Below are positions 54,339 to 63,877 of a stretch of DNA of 64,000 bases, one piece after another. Below the pieces are notes generated by a model, which was given only the letters and a program-made list of their open reading frames with translations, had not been told where the DNA came from and did not search any database. Location: NCBI GenBank assembly GCA_963715055.1, contig CAVQRB010000018.1:124001-188000 (forward strand). Reading direction: 5' to 3'. Positions within the stretch are counted from its first letter, which is position 1. Every line of letters starts with the position of its first letter. This stretch comes from CAVQRB01 sp963715055. GTDB lineage: Bacteria; Pseudomonadota; Alphaproteobacteria; Rhodobacterales; Rhodobacteraceae. Made by a program: the position numbers and the translations under genes.

Positions 54339-55432
54339 TTAGAAGTTGAAGCGCACACCCAGGTCGGCAACGTTGTTCTTGGCTGTGTTCCGACCAACCA
54401 TACCGGAGAGGCTCACGCCGCCCCCGAGATCGTGGGTGAAACCGACGCCGTAAGCATCGTCGATATCGTCGTTACCGCCGCCAGCGTAGGAAGCAGTGAT
54501 TGCGGTGGCTGCGCCGACCGGGATCGAGCCGGAGATACCATATGAGGTGTCCTCGTCGTCGAGGTCGGTGTCACCCACGAAGAACACGACGTCTGCGATA
54601 CTAATCGAACCGGTGAGCGTCAGGGTCCAGAAGTCGTAGTCGGTGGCGAAATCCTGATCGTCGGAATAGTCGCCGTAGGAACCGCCGATGGTCCAGCCGC
54701 TGAAGTTGTAGGATGCACCGATTTCGTAGGGACTCGAAATCACCGGTGTAGCCGAAGATGTTGCCCGGATCGTTCGAGTCGTGATCAGGCGTGTAGGATG
54801 CCATAATCGCGAAATCGCCGACTTCGTATTTTACGCTCACGCCGTTCACACCAGCACCACGCGAAGAGAACGCGTCGAAACCGGGTGCGAAAGTGGAGTA
54901 CTGACCGATCTGACCGATGAGGCCCGGCTCGATACCGAAGAAGTTCACGACTTCAGCCGCGTCGGTCACGCCGGAGATGTTACCAGCCTGCACGCGGAAA
55001 CCGCCGGCAGATGCCTGGAAGCGCGCGCCGGAGAGCTCACCGGACTGGACTTCATTACGGTTGACGAGCGTTGTCGGTGTCATCAGCCTGGATACGCATC
55101 AGGGCTGCAAAGCGAACGCCGTTGTCGGTCTCGGTTGCGCCGACGATGTTCAGGCGGAAGCGGCTTTCGAAGCGTGTTTCTTCCGCATCGGAACATCTTC
55201 CTGAGCGATGACCGGAGTCATGCCATCTTCATCAAAGAACCGGGTTTGCCGGCCTCGTCAACTTCCTGAACCGGGTCGCCATGCAGCGTCCAGAACGTCT
55301 GTTGTCGCCGCGCTAGTACCGGTCTTCTTCGTAGATTACACCAAAACGGCCGTAACCGCTGAATGTCACTTCTGCAGCTGCCATGCCGGCTGTCGCCACC
55401 AGTGCAGTCGAAGCGATGAGAAGCTTTTTCAT
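54339..55432 (-). pseudogene. outer-membrane porin gene broken by multiple frameshifts
   Basis: The gene begins with an intact leader, MKKLLIASTALVATAGMAAA, and EVTFSGYGRFGVIYEED, then hits a TAG at 55313-55315. Porin sequence continues in shifting frames: TFWTLHGDPVQEV, ETRFESRFRLNIVGATETDN, NRNEVQSGELSGARFQASAG and, in a final long frame, YNFSGWTIGGSYGDYSDD up to the normal porin end NNVADLGVRFNF. At least four or five indels are needed. The ribosome site GAGGA and the terminator are both kept. It is either a recent inactivation or a poor assembly of a multicopy porin gene. Confidence 0.85.
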
Positions 55433-55736
55433 GAACTTGTCCTCAGTTGCTATTCATTGTTCACGGGGGAATCCCTGATGAACCTGAGGACACGTTTCGC
55501 TCTTTCACCCCCCGCTTTGCAAGAACTTGGATAAGTGAAAGTCGATCATCGAAAAAAATGGTGCAGCTTTGCCACAGTTTCCTGCGACGGGCAAAACGCC
55601 GATGCCGCCTTGCGGGTCTCGCGCGTGCAACAGAATGAAGACGATCGGGTCGATCAGCCGGCGCAGGGATATCGCTCTTGTCCCTGCTCTCCATGTTGGA
55701 TTACCTTGCGCGGGAAATTGAGGAGCAGGCATCCGG
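55433..55736. other. intergenic region between divergent porin and DUF3576 genes
   Basis: A 304-nt stretch without a convincing gene. It should hold the porin promoter and leader on the minus strand (GAGGA just before the porin ATG) and, on the plus strand, the promoter and ribosome site (AGGAG) of the DUF3576 gene. I see no strong hairpin, repeat or RNA gene in it. Confidence 0.6.
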
Positions 55737-56258
55737 ATGACAAAGTCGCATTTCATCAAAACGATCGGCCTATATGCCTTTGTGCTCGCGCTCTCCGGAT
55801 GCGGTGGCGCCAGCCCTACCAGTACAGCTGTGCCCGGAGAACAGGGATCGCTGGATGACATCGCCCGCGAGATCGCCCGCGACAGCGGCAGGGCTTCCGA
55901 AGGCGATGCGGCAGGTTCGACCACGATCTGGGACGCGTTTCGCCGCGGCGACACCGAAGCGCAAGTGGCCGTGAACAGGTACATCTGGTCGGCCTCGCTC
56001 GAGGTGCTGAACTTCCTGCCCGTGGAATCGGTCGATCCCTTTACCGGCGTCATCATCACAGGCTTCGGCAAGCCGCCCGGCGGCGGGCGTGAATACCGCG
56101 CGACCGTCCTGATCCGCGATCCGGCGCTCGATGCGCGCTCGCTGAACGTCTCGCTGAACACGCGCGGCGGACCAGCCGATGCCGCCACCGTGCGCGCGGT
56201 CGAAGATGCGATCCTGACCCGCGCGCGCCAATTGCGCATCGCGGACGAAAAGCTTTAG
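55737..56258 (+). CDS. DUF3576 lipoprotein
   Basis: A 173-residue protein with a lipoprotein signal (LALSGC near residue 22). The mature domain shows TTIWDAFRRGDTEAQVAVNR, YIWSASLEVLNFLPVESVDP and TGFGKPPGGGREYRATVLI, the DUF3576 pattern. The family is typical of alphaproteobacteria and often lies before leuS, as here (88 nt). The function is unknown; an envelope role is inferred from the lipobox. Confidence 0.85.
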   Translation: MTKSHFIKTIGLYAFVLALSGCGGASPTSTAVPGEQGSLDDIAREIARDSGRASEGDAAGSTTIWDAFRRGDTEAQVAVNRYIWSASLEVLNFLPVESVDPFTGVIITGFGKPPGGGREYRATVLIRDPALDARSLNVSLNTRGGPADAATVRAVEDAILTRARQLRIADEKL

Positions 56259-56346
56259 AACCCTTTTCAGAGGTTTTCAGATGATGAGCGCCGGGCCCCG
56301 TGACAACGACGGCACCCGGCGTTTCCTGCGTTAAGAAGGACGAAAG

Positions 56347-58890
56347 ATGCAGCGTTACACCCCAGCAGAGATCGAAGCCCGCTGGCAGGAGGTCTGGAAC
56401 CGCAACGAGGTCTTCAAGGCGGTCCGGTCGGCGGAGAAGCCGAAATACTATGTGCTGGAGATGTTTCCCTATCCCTCGGGCCGCATCCACATGGGGCATG
56501 TGCGCAACTACACCATGGGCGACGTGATCGCGCGCTACAAGCTCGCCACCGGTCACAATGTGTTGCATCCGATGGGCTGGGATGCCTTCGGGATGCCTGC
56601 CGAGAACGCTGCCATGGCCATCGGCGGCCACCCCAAGGACTGGACCTACGGCAATATCGCCGACATGCGCGCCCAGATGAAACCGCTGGGCCTCTCGATC
56701 GACTGGAGCCGCGAATTCGCCACCTGCGATCCGGAATACTATGGCCAGCAGCAGGCGCTGTTCCTCGACTTCCTCAAGGCCGGTCTGGTCTACCGCAAGA
56801 ATGCCGTGGTGAACTGGGATCCGGTCGACATGACGGTGCTCGCCAACGAGCAGGTGGAGAACGGGCGCGGCTGGCGTTCCGGCGCGCTGGTGGAGCGGCG
56901 CGAATTGACCCAGTGGTTCTTCAAGATATCGGATCATTCCGAAGAGCTTCTGGCCGCTTTGGAAACACTGGAGAATTGGCCGGCGAAAGTGCGGCTGATG
57001 CAGGAGAACTGGATCGGAAAGTCGCGCGGGTTGCAGTTTTCCTTCTCCACCATCGATGCGCCCGATGGCCATGACCGGATCGAAGTCTATACCACCCGGC
57101 CAGACACGCTGCTGGGCGCCTCCTTCGTCGGCATCTCGCCGGATCATCCGCTGGCCAAAGTGCTCGAGCGCGAGCGGCGCGACGTGGCGGCCTTCTGCGC
57201 GGAGTGCCGCAAGGGCGGTACAACGGAAGAAGCCATCGAGACGGCGGAGAAACTGGGCTTCGACACCGGCATCCGCGTGCGTCACCCCTTTGATACGGCC
57301 GAGGAACTGCCGGTCTATATCGCCAATTTCATCCTGATGGACTACGGCACCGGGGCGATCTTCGGATGCCCCGCCCATGACCAGCGGGATTTCGAATTCG
57401 CCACGAAATACGGGCTGCCGATCATCGCGACCTACCTGCCCTCCGAGGACGCGCCCGAAAACCTCGCCGAAGCCTATGTCCCGCCCAAGACGGAGAAGGT
57501 CTTCTACAACCGCGGCTTCGCCGGCGAGGCGCATCAGACCGGCCTCGAGGCCATCGATGCCGCCATCGCCTTCTGCGAGGAAAACGGTGTCGGCCACGGC
57601 GTCACCAAGTACCGCCTGCGCGACTGGGGCCTCTCGCGCCAGCGCTACTGGGGTTGCCCGATCCCGGTGGTGCATTGCGAGACCTGCGGCGTGGTGCCGG
57701 AGAAAAAGGAAAACCTGCCTGTCGAGCTGCCCTATGACGTGAGCTTCGATGCCCCCGGCAACCCGCTCGACCGCCACCCGACATGGCGCGATTGCAAGTG
57801 CCCGGCTTGCGGCGCCCCTGCGAAGCGCGAGACCGACACTATGGACACCTTCGTGGACAGCTCATGGTATTTCGCCCGTTTCACCGCGCCGCAGGCCAAG
57901 ACGCCCACGGTGATGGAAGACGTCAGCTACTGGATGAACGTGGACCAGTATATCGGCGGCATCGAACACGCGATCCTGCACCTGCTCTACTCGCGCTTCT
58001 TCGCGCGCGCGATGCATATCTGCGGCCACCTGCCCGCCTCCGCTGTCGAACCTTTCGATGCGCTGTTCACGCAGGGCATGGTGACGCATGAAATCTACAT
58101 GACCCGCGATGAGAAGGATCGTCCGGTCTACCACCTGCCCGAGGAGGTGACGAACGGCAAACTCGCCGATGGCACCGCGGTGGAGATCATCCCCTCCGCC
58201 AAAATGTCGAAATCCAAGAAGAACGTGGTGGATCCTGTCAACATCATCTCCGCCTACGGTGCGGATACGGCGCGCTGGTTCGTGCTCAGCGACAGCCCGC
58301 CGGAGCGCGACGTGGAATGGACCGCCGCCGGGGCCGAGGCCGCCTTCAAGCATCTGGGACGTGTCTGGTCGCTCGCGCGCCGTATCGACGATATGGCTGA
58401 CGGCGCGGGCAGCGGCGATCAGGACCTGCTGCGCGCCATGCATCTGACCATCCGCGACGTGACTTTGGCGATCGAGACCTTCGGCTTCAACGCGGCCATC
58501 GCGAAACTCTATGCCTTCACCGCCACCTTGCAGAAGTCACAGGCCGGCAAGGACGCACAGCAACAGGCGATCCTGACGCTGGCGCAGCTGATGTCGCCGA
58601 TGACCCCGCATCTGGCGGAAGACATCTGGGCCGAATTCGGCCAGAGCGGCCTCATCACCACCGCGCCCTGGCCGAAGGCCGACGCGGCCATGCTGGTCTC
58701 CGACACCGTCACCCTGCCGATCCAGGTCAATGGCAAACGGCGCGGCGAGATCACCGTGCCCGCCGATATGCCGAAGGAAGAGGTTGAAAAAGCCGCTCTG
58801 GCGGATCAGGGTGTGATCCGGACGCTGGATGGTGCCACGCCCAAGAAGATCATCGTTGTTCCAGGACGGATCGTGAATGTCGTCATGTGA
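56347..58890 (+). CDS. leuS: leucyl-tRNA synthetase
   Basis: An 847-residue class I synthetase. The HIGH motif appears as PSGRIHMGHVRNY and the KMSKS loop as AKMSKSKKNVVDP. The editing (CP1) domain includes TTRPDTLLGASFVGISPDHP, with the threonine-rich pocket. The anticodon-binding and C-terminal domains are complete. The 3' end overlaps lptE by 14 nt, giving a leuS-lptE-holA operon common in alphaproteobacteria. Confidence 0.98.
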   Translation: MQRYTPAEIEARWQEVWNRNEVFKAVRSAEKPKYYVLEMFPYPSGRIHMGHVRNYTMGDVIARYKLATGHNVLHPMGWDAFGMPAENAAMAIGGHPKDWTYGNIADMRAQMKPLGLSIDWSREFATCDPEYYGQQQALFLDFLKAGLVYRKNAVVNWDPVDMTVLANEQVENGRGWRSGALVERRELTQWFFKISDHSEELLAALETLENWPAKVRLMQENWIGKSRGLQFSFSTIDAPDGHDRIEVYTTRPDTLLGASFVGISPDHPLAKVLERERRDVAAFCAECRKGGTTEEAIETAEKLGFDTGIRVRHPFDTAEELPVYIANFILMDYGTGAIFGCPAHDQRDFEFATKYGLPIIATYLPSEDAPENLAEAYVPPKTEKVFYNRGFAGEAHQTGLEAIDAAIAFCEENGVGHGVTKYRLRDWGLSRQRYWGCPIPVVHCETCGVVPEKKENLPVELPYDVSFDAPGNPLDRHPTWRDCKCPACGAPAKRETDTMDTFVDSSWYFARFTAPQAKTPTVMEDVSYWMNVDQYIGGIEHAILHLLYSRFFARAMHICGHLPASAVEPFDALFTQGMVTHEIYMTRDEKDRPVYHLPEEVTNGKLADGTAVEIIPSAKMSKSKKNVVDPVNIISAYGADTARWFVLSDSPPERDVEWTAAGAEAAFKHLGRVWSLARRIDDMADGAGSGDQDLLRAMHLTIRDVTLAIETFGFNAAIAKLYAFTATLQKSQAGKDAQQQAILTLAQLMSPMTPHLAEDIWAEFGQSGLITTAPWPKADAAMLVSDTVTLPIQVNGKRRGEITVPADMPKEEVEKAALADQGVIRTLDGATPKKIIVVPGRIVNVVM

Positions 58891-59356
58891 CCGCCGCTCC
58901 CTGCTCCTGCTGCCGTTGGCGCTCGCCGCCTGCGGCTTCACCCCGGTCTATGGACCGGGCGGCACGGGTCAAAGCCTGCAGGACAATGTCTCCGTCGCCG
59001 ATCCGGTGAGCCGCAACGACTATTTCATGGTTCGCCGCCTCGAAGAACGGCTGGGCCGCGCGGATGAGGGCGCCTATGCGCTGCAGGTCACGACCGGCAT
59101 ATCGGTGCAGGGACTGGCCGTGGACCCCGAAGGCAACCGCGACCGCTACAACGTGGTGGGCGCGTCGCAATACGCGCTGACGGAGAAGGCGACGGGACGT
59201 ATCGTGGCCTCCGGGTCGGTCGACAATTTCACCAGCTATTCCGCCACGGGCACCACCATCGCCACCCGCGCCGCCAGCAGGGACGCACAGGAGCGCCTGA
59301 TGGTGATTCTGGCCGATCAGATCGTGACACGGCTGCTCGTCGTCGATCTGACATGA
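58877..59356 (+). CDS. lptE: LPS-assembly lipoprotein LptE
   Basis: A 159-residue lipoprotein with lipobox LAAC at about residues 16-19 and the family start CGFTPVYGPGG. It plugs the LptD barrel and helps insert lipopolysaccharide at the outer membrane. The later region (YNVVGASQYALTEKATGRIV) and TIATRAASRDAQERL fit LptE. It overlaps leuS by 14 nt and holA by 4 nt. Confidence 0.9.
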   Translation: MSSCDRRSLLLLPLALAACGFTPVYGPGGTGQSLQDNVSVADPVSRNDYFMVRRLEERLGRADEGAYALQVTTGISVQGLAVDPEGNRDRYNVVGASQYALTEKATGRIVASGSVDNFTSYSATGTTIATRAASRDAQERLMVILADQIVTRLLVVDLT

Positions 59357-60354
59357 AGCTTTCGACCCGCGACGCCGAGGCCTATTTCGCCAAGCCGGAC
59401 GCGGCAAAGGCCGGTCTGCTGATCTATGGCGCCGACGCGATGCGCGTGGCCCTGAAACGCCAGAAGATGCTCGCTGCCCTGCTCGGCCCGGGAGCGGAGG
59501 AGGAAATGCGCCTGAGCCGGATGAACGCGGCGGACGTGCGCAAGGACCCCGCGATGCTCGTCGATGCGCTGAAAGCCGTGGGCTTCTTTCCCGGCCCGCG
59601 CGCGGTCTTCGTGGAGGAAGCCACCGAGAACACCGCCGCGCCGATCATCGCCGCCCTCGAGGACTGGCGGGCCGGCGATGCGCAGCTCGTGGTGACGGCA
59701 GGCGCGCTGAAACCCACGTCGAAACTGCGCAAGACCTTCGAGAGCCACCCTGACGCCTATGCCGCGGCGATCTACGACAACCCGCCGACCCGCGACGAGA
59801 TCGAGACCGCCCTGCGCGACGCCGGCCTGAAGCAGCCGCAGGGCGACGTCATGGCGGCGCTGGCGGATCTGGCGCAGGCGATCGATCCCGGCGATTTCCG
59901 CCAGACGGTGGAAAAGCTTGCGCTCTACAAGCTGAACGACTCCGAGCCTGTCTCGCTCGCCGACATCGCCGCCTGCGCCCCCACCTCCACCGAAGCCGAT
60001 GTGGACGACGTGCTGATGATCGTGGCCGAAGCGCGCCATACCGAAATCGCGACGGTGATGCAGAAACTCGCAGCCCAGGGCGCGACCCCGGTCGGCCTCT
60101 GCATCGGCGCCATCCGCCATTTCCGCACCCTGCACCGCGCCTCCTGCGACACGTCGGGTCGGCCCGCGATCTTCGGCCCGCACCGCGACCGGATGCTGGC
60201 GCAATCGCGCAAATGGCGTACCGCCGATCTGGAAACAGCACTCGGCCTGCTCACCGACACCGACCTGCAACTGCGCTCCGCCGGGCAGCACGCACCCGCC
60301 ATGGCGCTGGTGGAACGCACCTTCATCCGTCTGGCGATGCTTGCCGCACGCTGA
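59353..60354 (+). CDS. holA: DNA polymerase III delta subunit
   Basis: A 333-residue clamp-loader subunit that opens the beta sliding clamp. It shows LLIYGADAMRVALKRQKMLA near the N-terminus, GFFPGPRAVFVEEATENT, and the three-domain length of HolA; the C-terminal collar domain ends MALVERTFIRLAMLAAR. The start overlaps lptE by ATGA. The glutathione S-transferase gene follows 20 nt later. Confidence 0.92.
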   Translation: MKLSTRDAEAYFAKPDAAKAGLLIYGADAMRVALKRQKMLAALLGPGAEEEMRLSRMNAADVRKDPAMLVDALKAVGFFPGPRAVFVEEATENTAAPIIAALEDWRAGDAQLVVTAGALKPTSKLRKTFESHPDAYAAAIYDNPPTRDEIETALRDAGLKQPQGDVMAALADLAQAIDPGDFRQTVEKLALYKLNDSEPVSLADIAACAPTSTEADVDDVLMIVAEARHTEIATVMQKLAAQGATPVGLCIGAIRHFRTLHRASCDTSGRPAIFGPHRDRMLAQSRKWRTADLETALGLLTDTDLQLRSAGQHAPAMALVERTFIRLAMLAAR

Positions 60355-60374
60355 CATTTCCAAAGGAAAACCCC

Positions 60375-60959
60375 ATGTACAAAGTCATCGGCCCCGTCAA
60401 ATCCCGCGCCATGCGCGTCATGTGGACGCTTGAGGAAATGGGCGAGCCCTATGAGGTGATCCCCGCCGCCCCGCGCTCGGAAGAGGCGCGGCGCTACAAC
60501 CCGTCGGGCAAGGTGCCCGCCCTGGTGGACGGGGAGGCGGTTCTGACCGATTCCCTCGCGATCATGACCTATCTCGCGGACAAGCACGGTCGCCTTACCG
60601 CCCCTGCCGGGACAGTCGCCCGCGCGCATCAGGACGCGCTGACCTTCTGGCTCGTCGACGAATTCGACGCCATTCTCTGGACCGCCGCGAAACACAGTTT
60701 CATCTTCCCCGAGGACAAGCGCGTGCCTGCCATCAAGCCCGCGCTGATGGAGGAATTCAGCGCCTCCGCCGAAAAACTTTCGGAGCGGCTCACCGCCCCC
60801 TTCCTCATGGGAGACGAGATCACCCTGCCGGATATCCTCGCGGTACACTGCCTCAACTGGGCCATGGGGGCGAAGTTTCCGCGCACCGACGACAAGCTCT
60901 TCGACTACGGCAAGCGCCTGCGCGAGCGTCCCGCCTTTCAAGCCGCGGCGGCGAGGTAA
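60375..60959 (+). CDS. glutathione S-transferase family protein
   Basis: A 194-residue protein. The thioredoxin-like N-domain (SRAMRVMWTLEEMGEPYEVI; NPSGKVPALVDGEAVLTDSL, with the GSH-binding ES-type turn reading DS) precedes the all-helical C-domain. The substrate is unknown. AAAGGA lies upstream of ATG 60375. The 3' end overlaps the convergent BaiN-like gene by 22 nt. Confidence 0.9.
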   Translation: MYKVIGPVKSRAMRVMWTLEEMGEPYEVIPAAPRSEEARRYNPSGKVPALVDGEAVLTDSLAIMTYLADKHGRLTAPAGTVARAHQDALTFWLVDEFDAILWTAAKHSFIFPEDKRVPAIKPALMEEFSASAEKLSERLTAPFLMGDEITLPDILAVHCLNWAMGAKFPRTDDKLFDYGKRLRERPAFQAAAAR

Positions 60960-62122
60960 TCCACCGCCGCCCGCCCGGCCCAACGCCCCGAAGCAAGACA
61001 GCCCGTCAGCAGATAGCCGCCCGTGGGCGCTTCCCAGTCGAGCATCTCGCCCGCGCAGAAGACCCCGGGCCGCGCCTTCAGCATCAGCCCCTCGGTCAGC
61101 GCATCGAAACGCACCCCGCCCGCCACGGAAATTGCCTGGTCCATCGGGCGCAGCCCTTGCGGCATGATCCTGAGGCCCTTGAGCAGCCCGGCCAGCGCGT
61201 CTTCCGCCTGCGGCAGGGGGCGCGCGACCTCCTGCGCCAGAGCGATTTTCACGGGATCGAGCCGCAGCGTCTTGCGTAGATGAGTGCTCAGGCTTGCCTT
61301 GCCACGCGGACGCGCCAGGCGCCCCGCCACTTCCGCAAGGCTCAGATCCGGCAACAGGTCCACCTCCAACGGATGTCCCTCGCGAAGCCCCCGGCTGACC
61401 TCGTAGATGCCGCCCCCTTCAAGACCGCTGCGCGCGATTACCGCCTCGCCCCGCGAGCCAAGATCGCCGGCCCGCAGTCCGATGCCTTTCAGCGCCGCTC
61501 CCTGATGCGCCAGCATATGCGCGGACCAGGCAATCTCGATGCCCACATTCGCCGGCGCGAAAGGCGCAAGCGCCACACCTTGGGCGGCGAGGATCTCCGC
61601 CCAGCGACCGTCCGAGCCAAGCCGAGCCCAACTCGCCCCGCCGAGCGCCAGCACCGTCACATCCGCTTCGATGACCTCGTGCCCGGCTGATCCGTCAAAG
61701 ACGGCAACCTGCCCGTCCCATCCACTCCAGCGCATGTTGGTGCGGAACGTCGCACCCGCCGCCGCGAGCCGCGCAAGCCAGGCCCGCAGCAGGGGCGAGG
61801 CCTTCATCGCCACCGGAAACACCCGGCCCGTAGAGCCGGTGAACACCTCCTGCCCCAACCCCCGCGCCCAGTCCTGCACCGACCTTGCATCGAAGGCACG
61901 CAGCATCTCGCACATGGGGGTTGCCGCTTCCGCAAACTGCGGCAGCAGATCGTCGATGCCTTCATCCTTGGTCAGGTTCAGCCCCGACTTGCCCGCCATC
62001 AGGAACTTGCGCCCGACCGAGGGTTTCGCCTCGCAGACCGTCACCGCATGACCCGCCGCGCAGAGCATTTCCGCCGCCATCAGCCCGGCAGGCCCGGCCC
62101 CGATCACCAGCGCATGGCTCAT
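60938..62122 (-). CDS. BaiN/HI0933-like flavoprotein (TIGR03862-type)
   Basis: A 394-residue FAD protein. The N-terminal FAD motif is ALVIGAGPAGLMAAEMLCAA, with KFLMAGKSGLNLTKDEG next; the C-terminal part has SVAGGVRFDALTEGLMLKAR and FCAGEMLDWEAPTGGYLLTG. The family consists of putative NAD(P)/FAD oxidoreductases with mostly unknown substrates. The start codon overlaps the stop of the upstream MscS gene by 4 nt. Confidence 0.88.
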   Translation of the reverse strand: MSHALVIGAGPAGLMAAEMLCAAGHAVTVCEAKPSVGRKFLMAGKSGLNLTKDEGIDDLLPQFAEAATPMCEMLRAFDARSVQDWARGLGQEVFTGSTGRVFPVAMKASPLLRAWLARLAAAGATFRTNMRWSGWDGQVAVFDGSAGHEVIEADVTVLALGGASWARLGSDGRWAEILAAQGVALAPFAPANVGIEIAWSAHMLAHQGAALKGIGLRAGDLGSRGEAVIARSGLEGGGIYEVSRGLREGHPLEVDLLPDLSLAEVAGRLARPRGKASLSTHLRKTLRLDPVKIALAQEVARPLPQAEDALAGLLKGLRIMPQGLRPMDQAISVAGGVRFDALTEGLMLKARPGVFCAGEMLDWEAPTGGYLLTGCLASGRWAGRAAVDYLAAAA

Positions 62123-63453
62123 GCGGAGGCTTTCGGCATCTGTCCCTTGATCTCAAGCACGCGATGCGGATAGGGGATCTCGATACCGTTGTCCTTGAGC
62201 GCGTTCCAGATCAGGAAGAGCACGTCGGACGTGTATTTGTTCGGCCCATCGTCGATGCCATTGACCCAGAATTCGACGGCGAAATCGATCCCGCTGTCAC
62301 CGAAGCCGCGCAATTCGCAGTCCGGCGGATAAGGCTTTGAGAGCACACCGGGATGCGTGGCCACGGCGGCCTCGATGATGGCCGGCACCTTGTTGATGTC
62401 GGTGTCATAGCTGACCGAGAACGGCGCTTCATAGCGGTTGGCCGAGCCCGCGTCGGAGTAGTTGATCACCCGCGTGGTGATGAAATCCTCGTTCGGCACG
62501 ACGATCCAGCGCCCGTCGTAGGTTTCCAGGATCGCGGAGCGCGCCGTCATCTTGACGATGCGACCGGCCTGTCCGCCGTCAAGCTCGACGTAATCGCCGA
62601 CCGTCGCCTGTCCTTCGACCAGCAAGATCACCCCTGAAATGAAGTTGGAAGCGATCTTCTGCAGCCCGAAGCCAAGACCCACGCCGATCGCCCCGCCGAT
62701 CACCGCCAGCGCCGAGAGGTTGATGCCCATGATGTTCATCAGCAGCAGGAAGGCGATGCCGAAGATGCCGAACTCGATCACCTTGGCCACGAGCTGGCGC
62801 AGCGACGGGCGCATGTCCTTTTGCTGCTCGATGAACTCCGCACTCTGGCGTGTCGTCCAGCCGCCGAGCCAGAACAGGAAGCTGCCCGCGATCACGCCGC
62901 GCAGCAGAGCCATGACCGAAAAGGAGATATTGCCCAGCGTCACGGTCAGGGCGTTGAGATAGCTCATCAGCGGCCCGAGCAGCCCGAGCGCATAGAGTGC
63001 TGCGACCGGCACCAGCACATAACGCCCAACTAGCTTCAGGAGAGGGTCGCTGAGGATGTGGTGCACGAAACTGCGCACCGCGAGGAAGAGAAAGATCCGC
63101 TTGCCGAAGGCGATGACCGCCCCCTCGTCGAAGACCGAGAGCGCCACGGTCTCGCCCAATGCCGCAAATGCGTAAGCCAGAAGCGGCATAAGCAGCGGCA
63201 GAAAAAGCAGCAGGCCGCGGCGCATGGCCGGCAGTGCGCCCTGAGCACCCGCGTCCGGCGTCAGCGCAAGCCGCAGCTTGCCCTTGAGCCGCAGCGAGAT
63301 CAGAAGCGCAAGCAAATAGGCCGCAATCAGCAGGCCGAACTGAATCCAGGCTTCAGGGCTGAGAGCCCAGTCCCGAAGCATGAGCAGGGCCTCGCCCGCA
63401 AAGGCCGCAGCATCCTGAACGAACTCGGGCTGGCCCGAAAGATCCGTGTTCAT
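62119..63453 (-). CDS. MscS-family mechanosensitive ion channel
   Basis: A 444-residue inner-membrane channel with several N-terminal helices. The pore-lining helix region (ALAVIGGAIGVGLGFGLQKI, then ASNFISGVILLVEGQATVGD) and the beta domain (VPNEDFITTRVINYSD) fit MscS. It has more membrane segments than E. coli MscS. It would release solutes under osmotic downshock. ATG 63453 follows AAGGGGG; the frame extends 14 codons upstream. It is coupled to the flavoprotein gene. Confidence 0.92.
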   Translation of the reverse strand: MNTDLSGQPEFVQDAAAFAGEALLMLRDWALSPEAWIQFGLLIAAYLLALLISLRLKGKLRLALTPDAGAQGALPAMRRGLLLFLPLLMPLLAYAFAALGETVALSVFDEGAVIAFGKRIFLFLAVRSFVHHILSDPLLKLVGRYVLVPVAALYALGLLGPLMSYLNALTVTLGNISFSVMALLRGVIAGSFLFWLGGWTTRQSAEFIEQQKDMRPSLRQLVAKVIEFGIFGIAFLLLMNIMGINLSALAVIGGAIGVGLGFGLQKIASNFISGVILLVEGQATVGDYVELDGGQAGRIVKMTARSAILETYDGRWIVVPNEDFITTRVINYSDAGSANRYEAPFSVSYDTDINKVPAIIEAAVATHPGVLSKPYPPDCELRGFGDSGIDFAVEFWVNGIDDGPNKYTSDVLFLIWNALKDNGIEIPYPHRVLEIKGQMPKASA

Positions 63454-63524
63454 GTGCAGCCCCCTTTTCCGATCGCCCGTCGCGCCTAGAGTCATGCCTG
63501 TCCAGATCCGTCAGAGCAAGTACC

Positions 63525-63818
63525 ATGACCAATCCTATCTGCCCCCTCTGCCACCGCCCGATCCCTGCGGCCGTCAAACAGAGCCGGCATCACCTGATCC
63601 CGAAACTGAAAGGCGGCAAGGGCGGCCCGACCGTGCTTTTGCATCACATCTGTCATCGCGAGATCCACGCCAGCCTGAGCGAGGCGGAGCTTGCCCGGGA
63701 CTTTGCCAGCATCGATGCCCTGCGCGCCCATCCGCGCCTTGCCAAATTCATCGCATGGGTGGCGAAACGGCCACCGGAATTTCACTCGAAGGTGCCGGGC
63801 AAACGACGCGGCGCCTGA
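63525..63818 (+). CDS. small HNH-type protein
   Basis: A 97-residue protein with CPLCHRPIP, then HHLIPKLKGGKGGPTVLLHH, followed by ICHREIHASLSEAEL. The paired Cys residues and HH...H arrangement fit the HNH (beta-beta-alpha metal) fold. It could be a DNA nuclease, but many small stand-alone HNH proteins have unknown targets. It is divergent from the mscS gene, 71 nt between starts. Confidence 0.83.
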   Translation: MTNPICPLCHRPIPAAVKQSRHHLIPKLKGGKGGPTVLLHHICHREIHASLSEAELARDFASIDALRAHPRLAKFIAWVAKRPPEFHSKVPGKRRGA

Positions 63819-63877
63819 TGTGCCTCAGGACGCGGCCTTCTGAAACGCGATCGCGATGCCGCACCAGGAGGTCAAAG

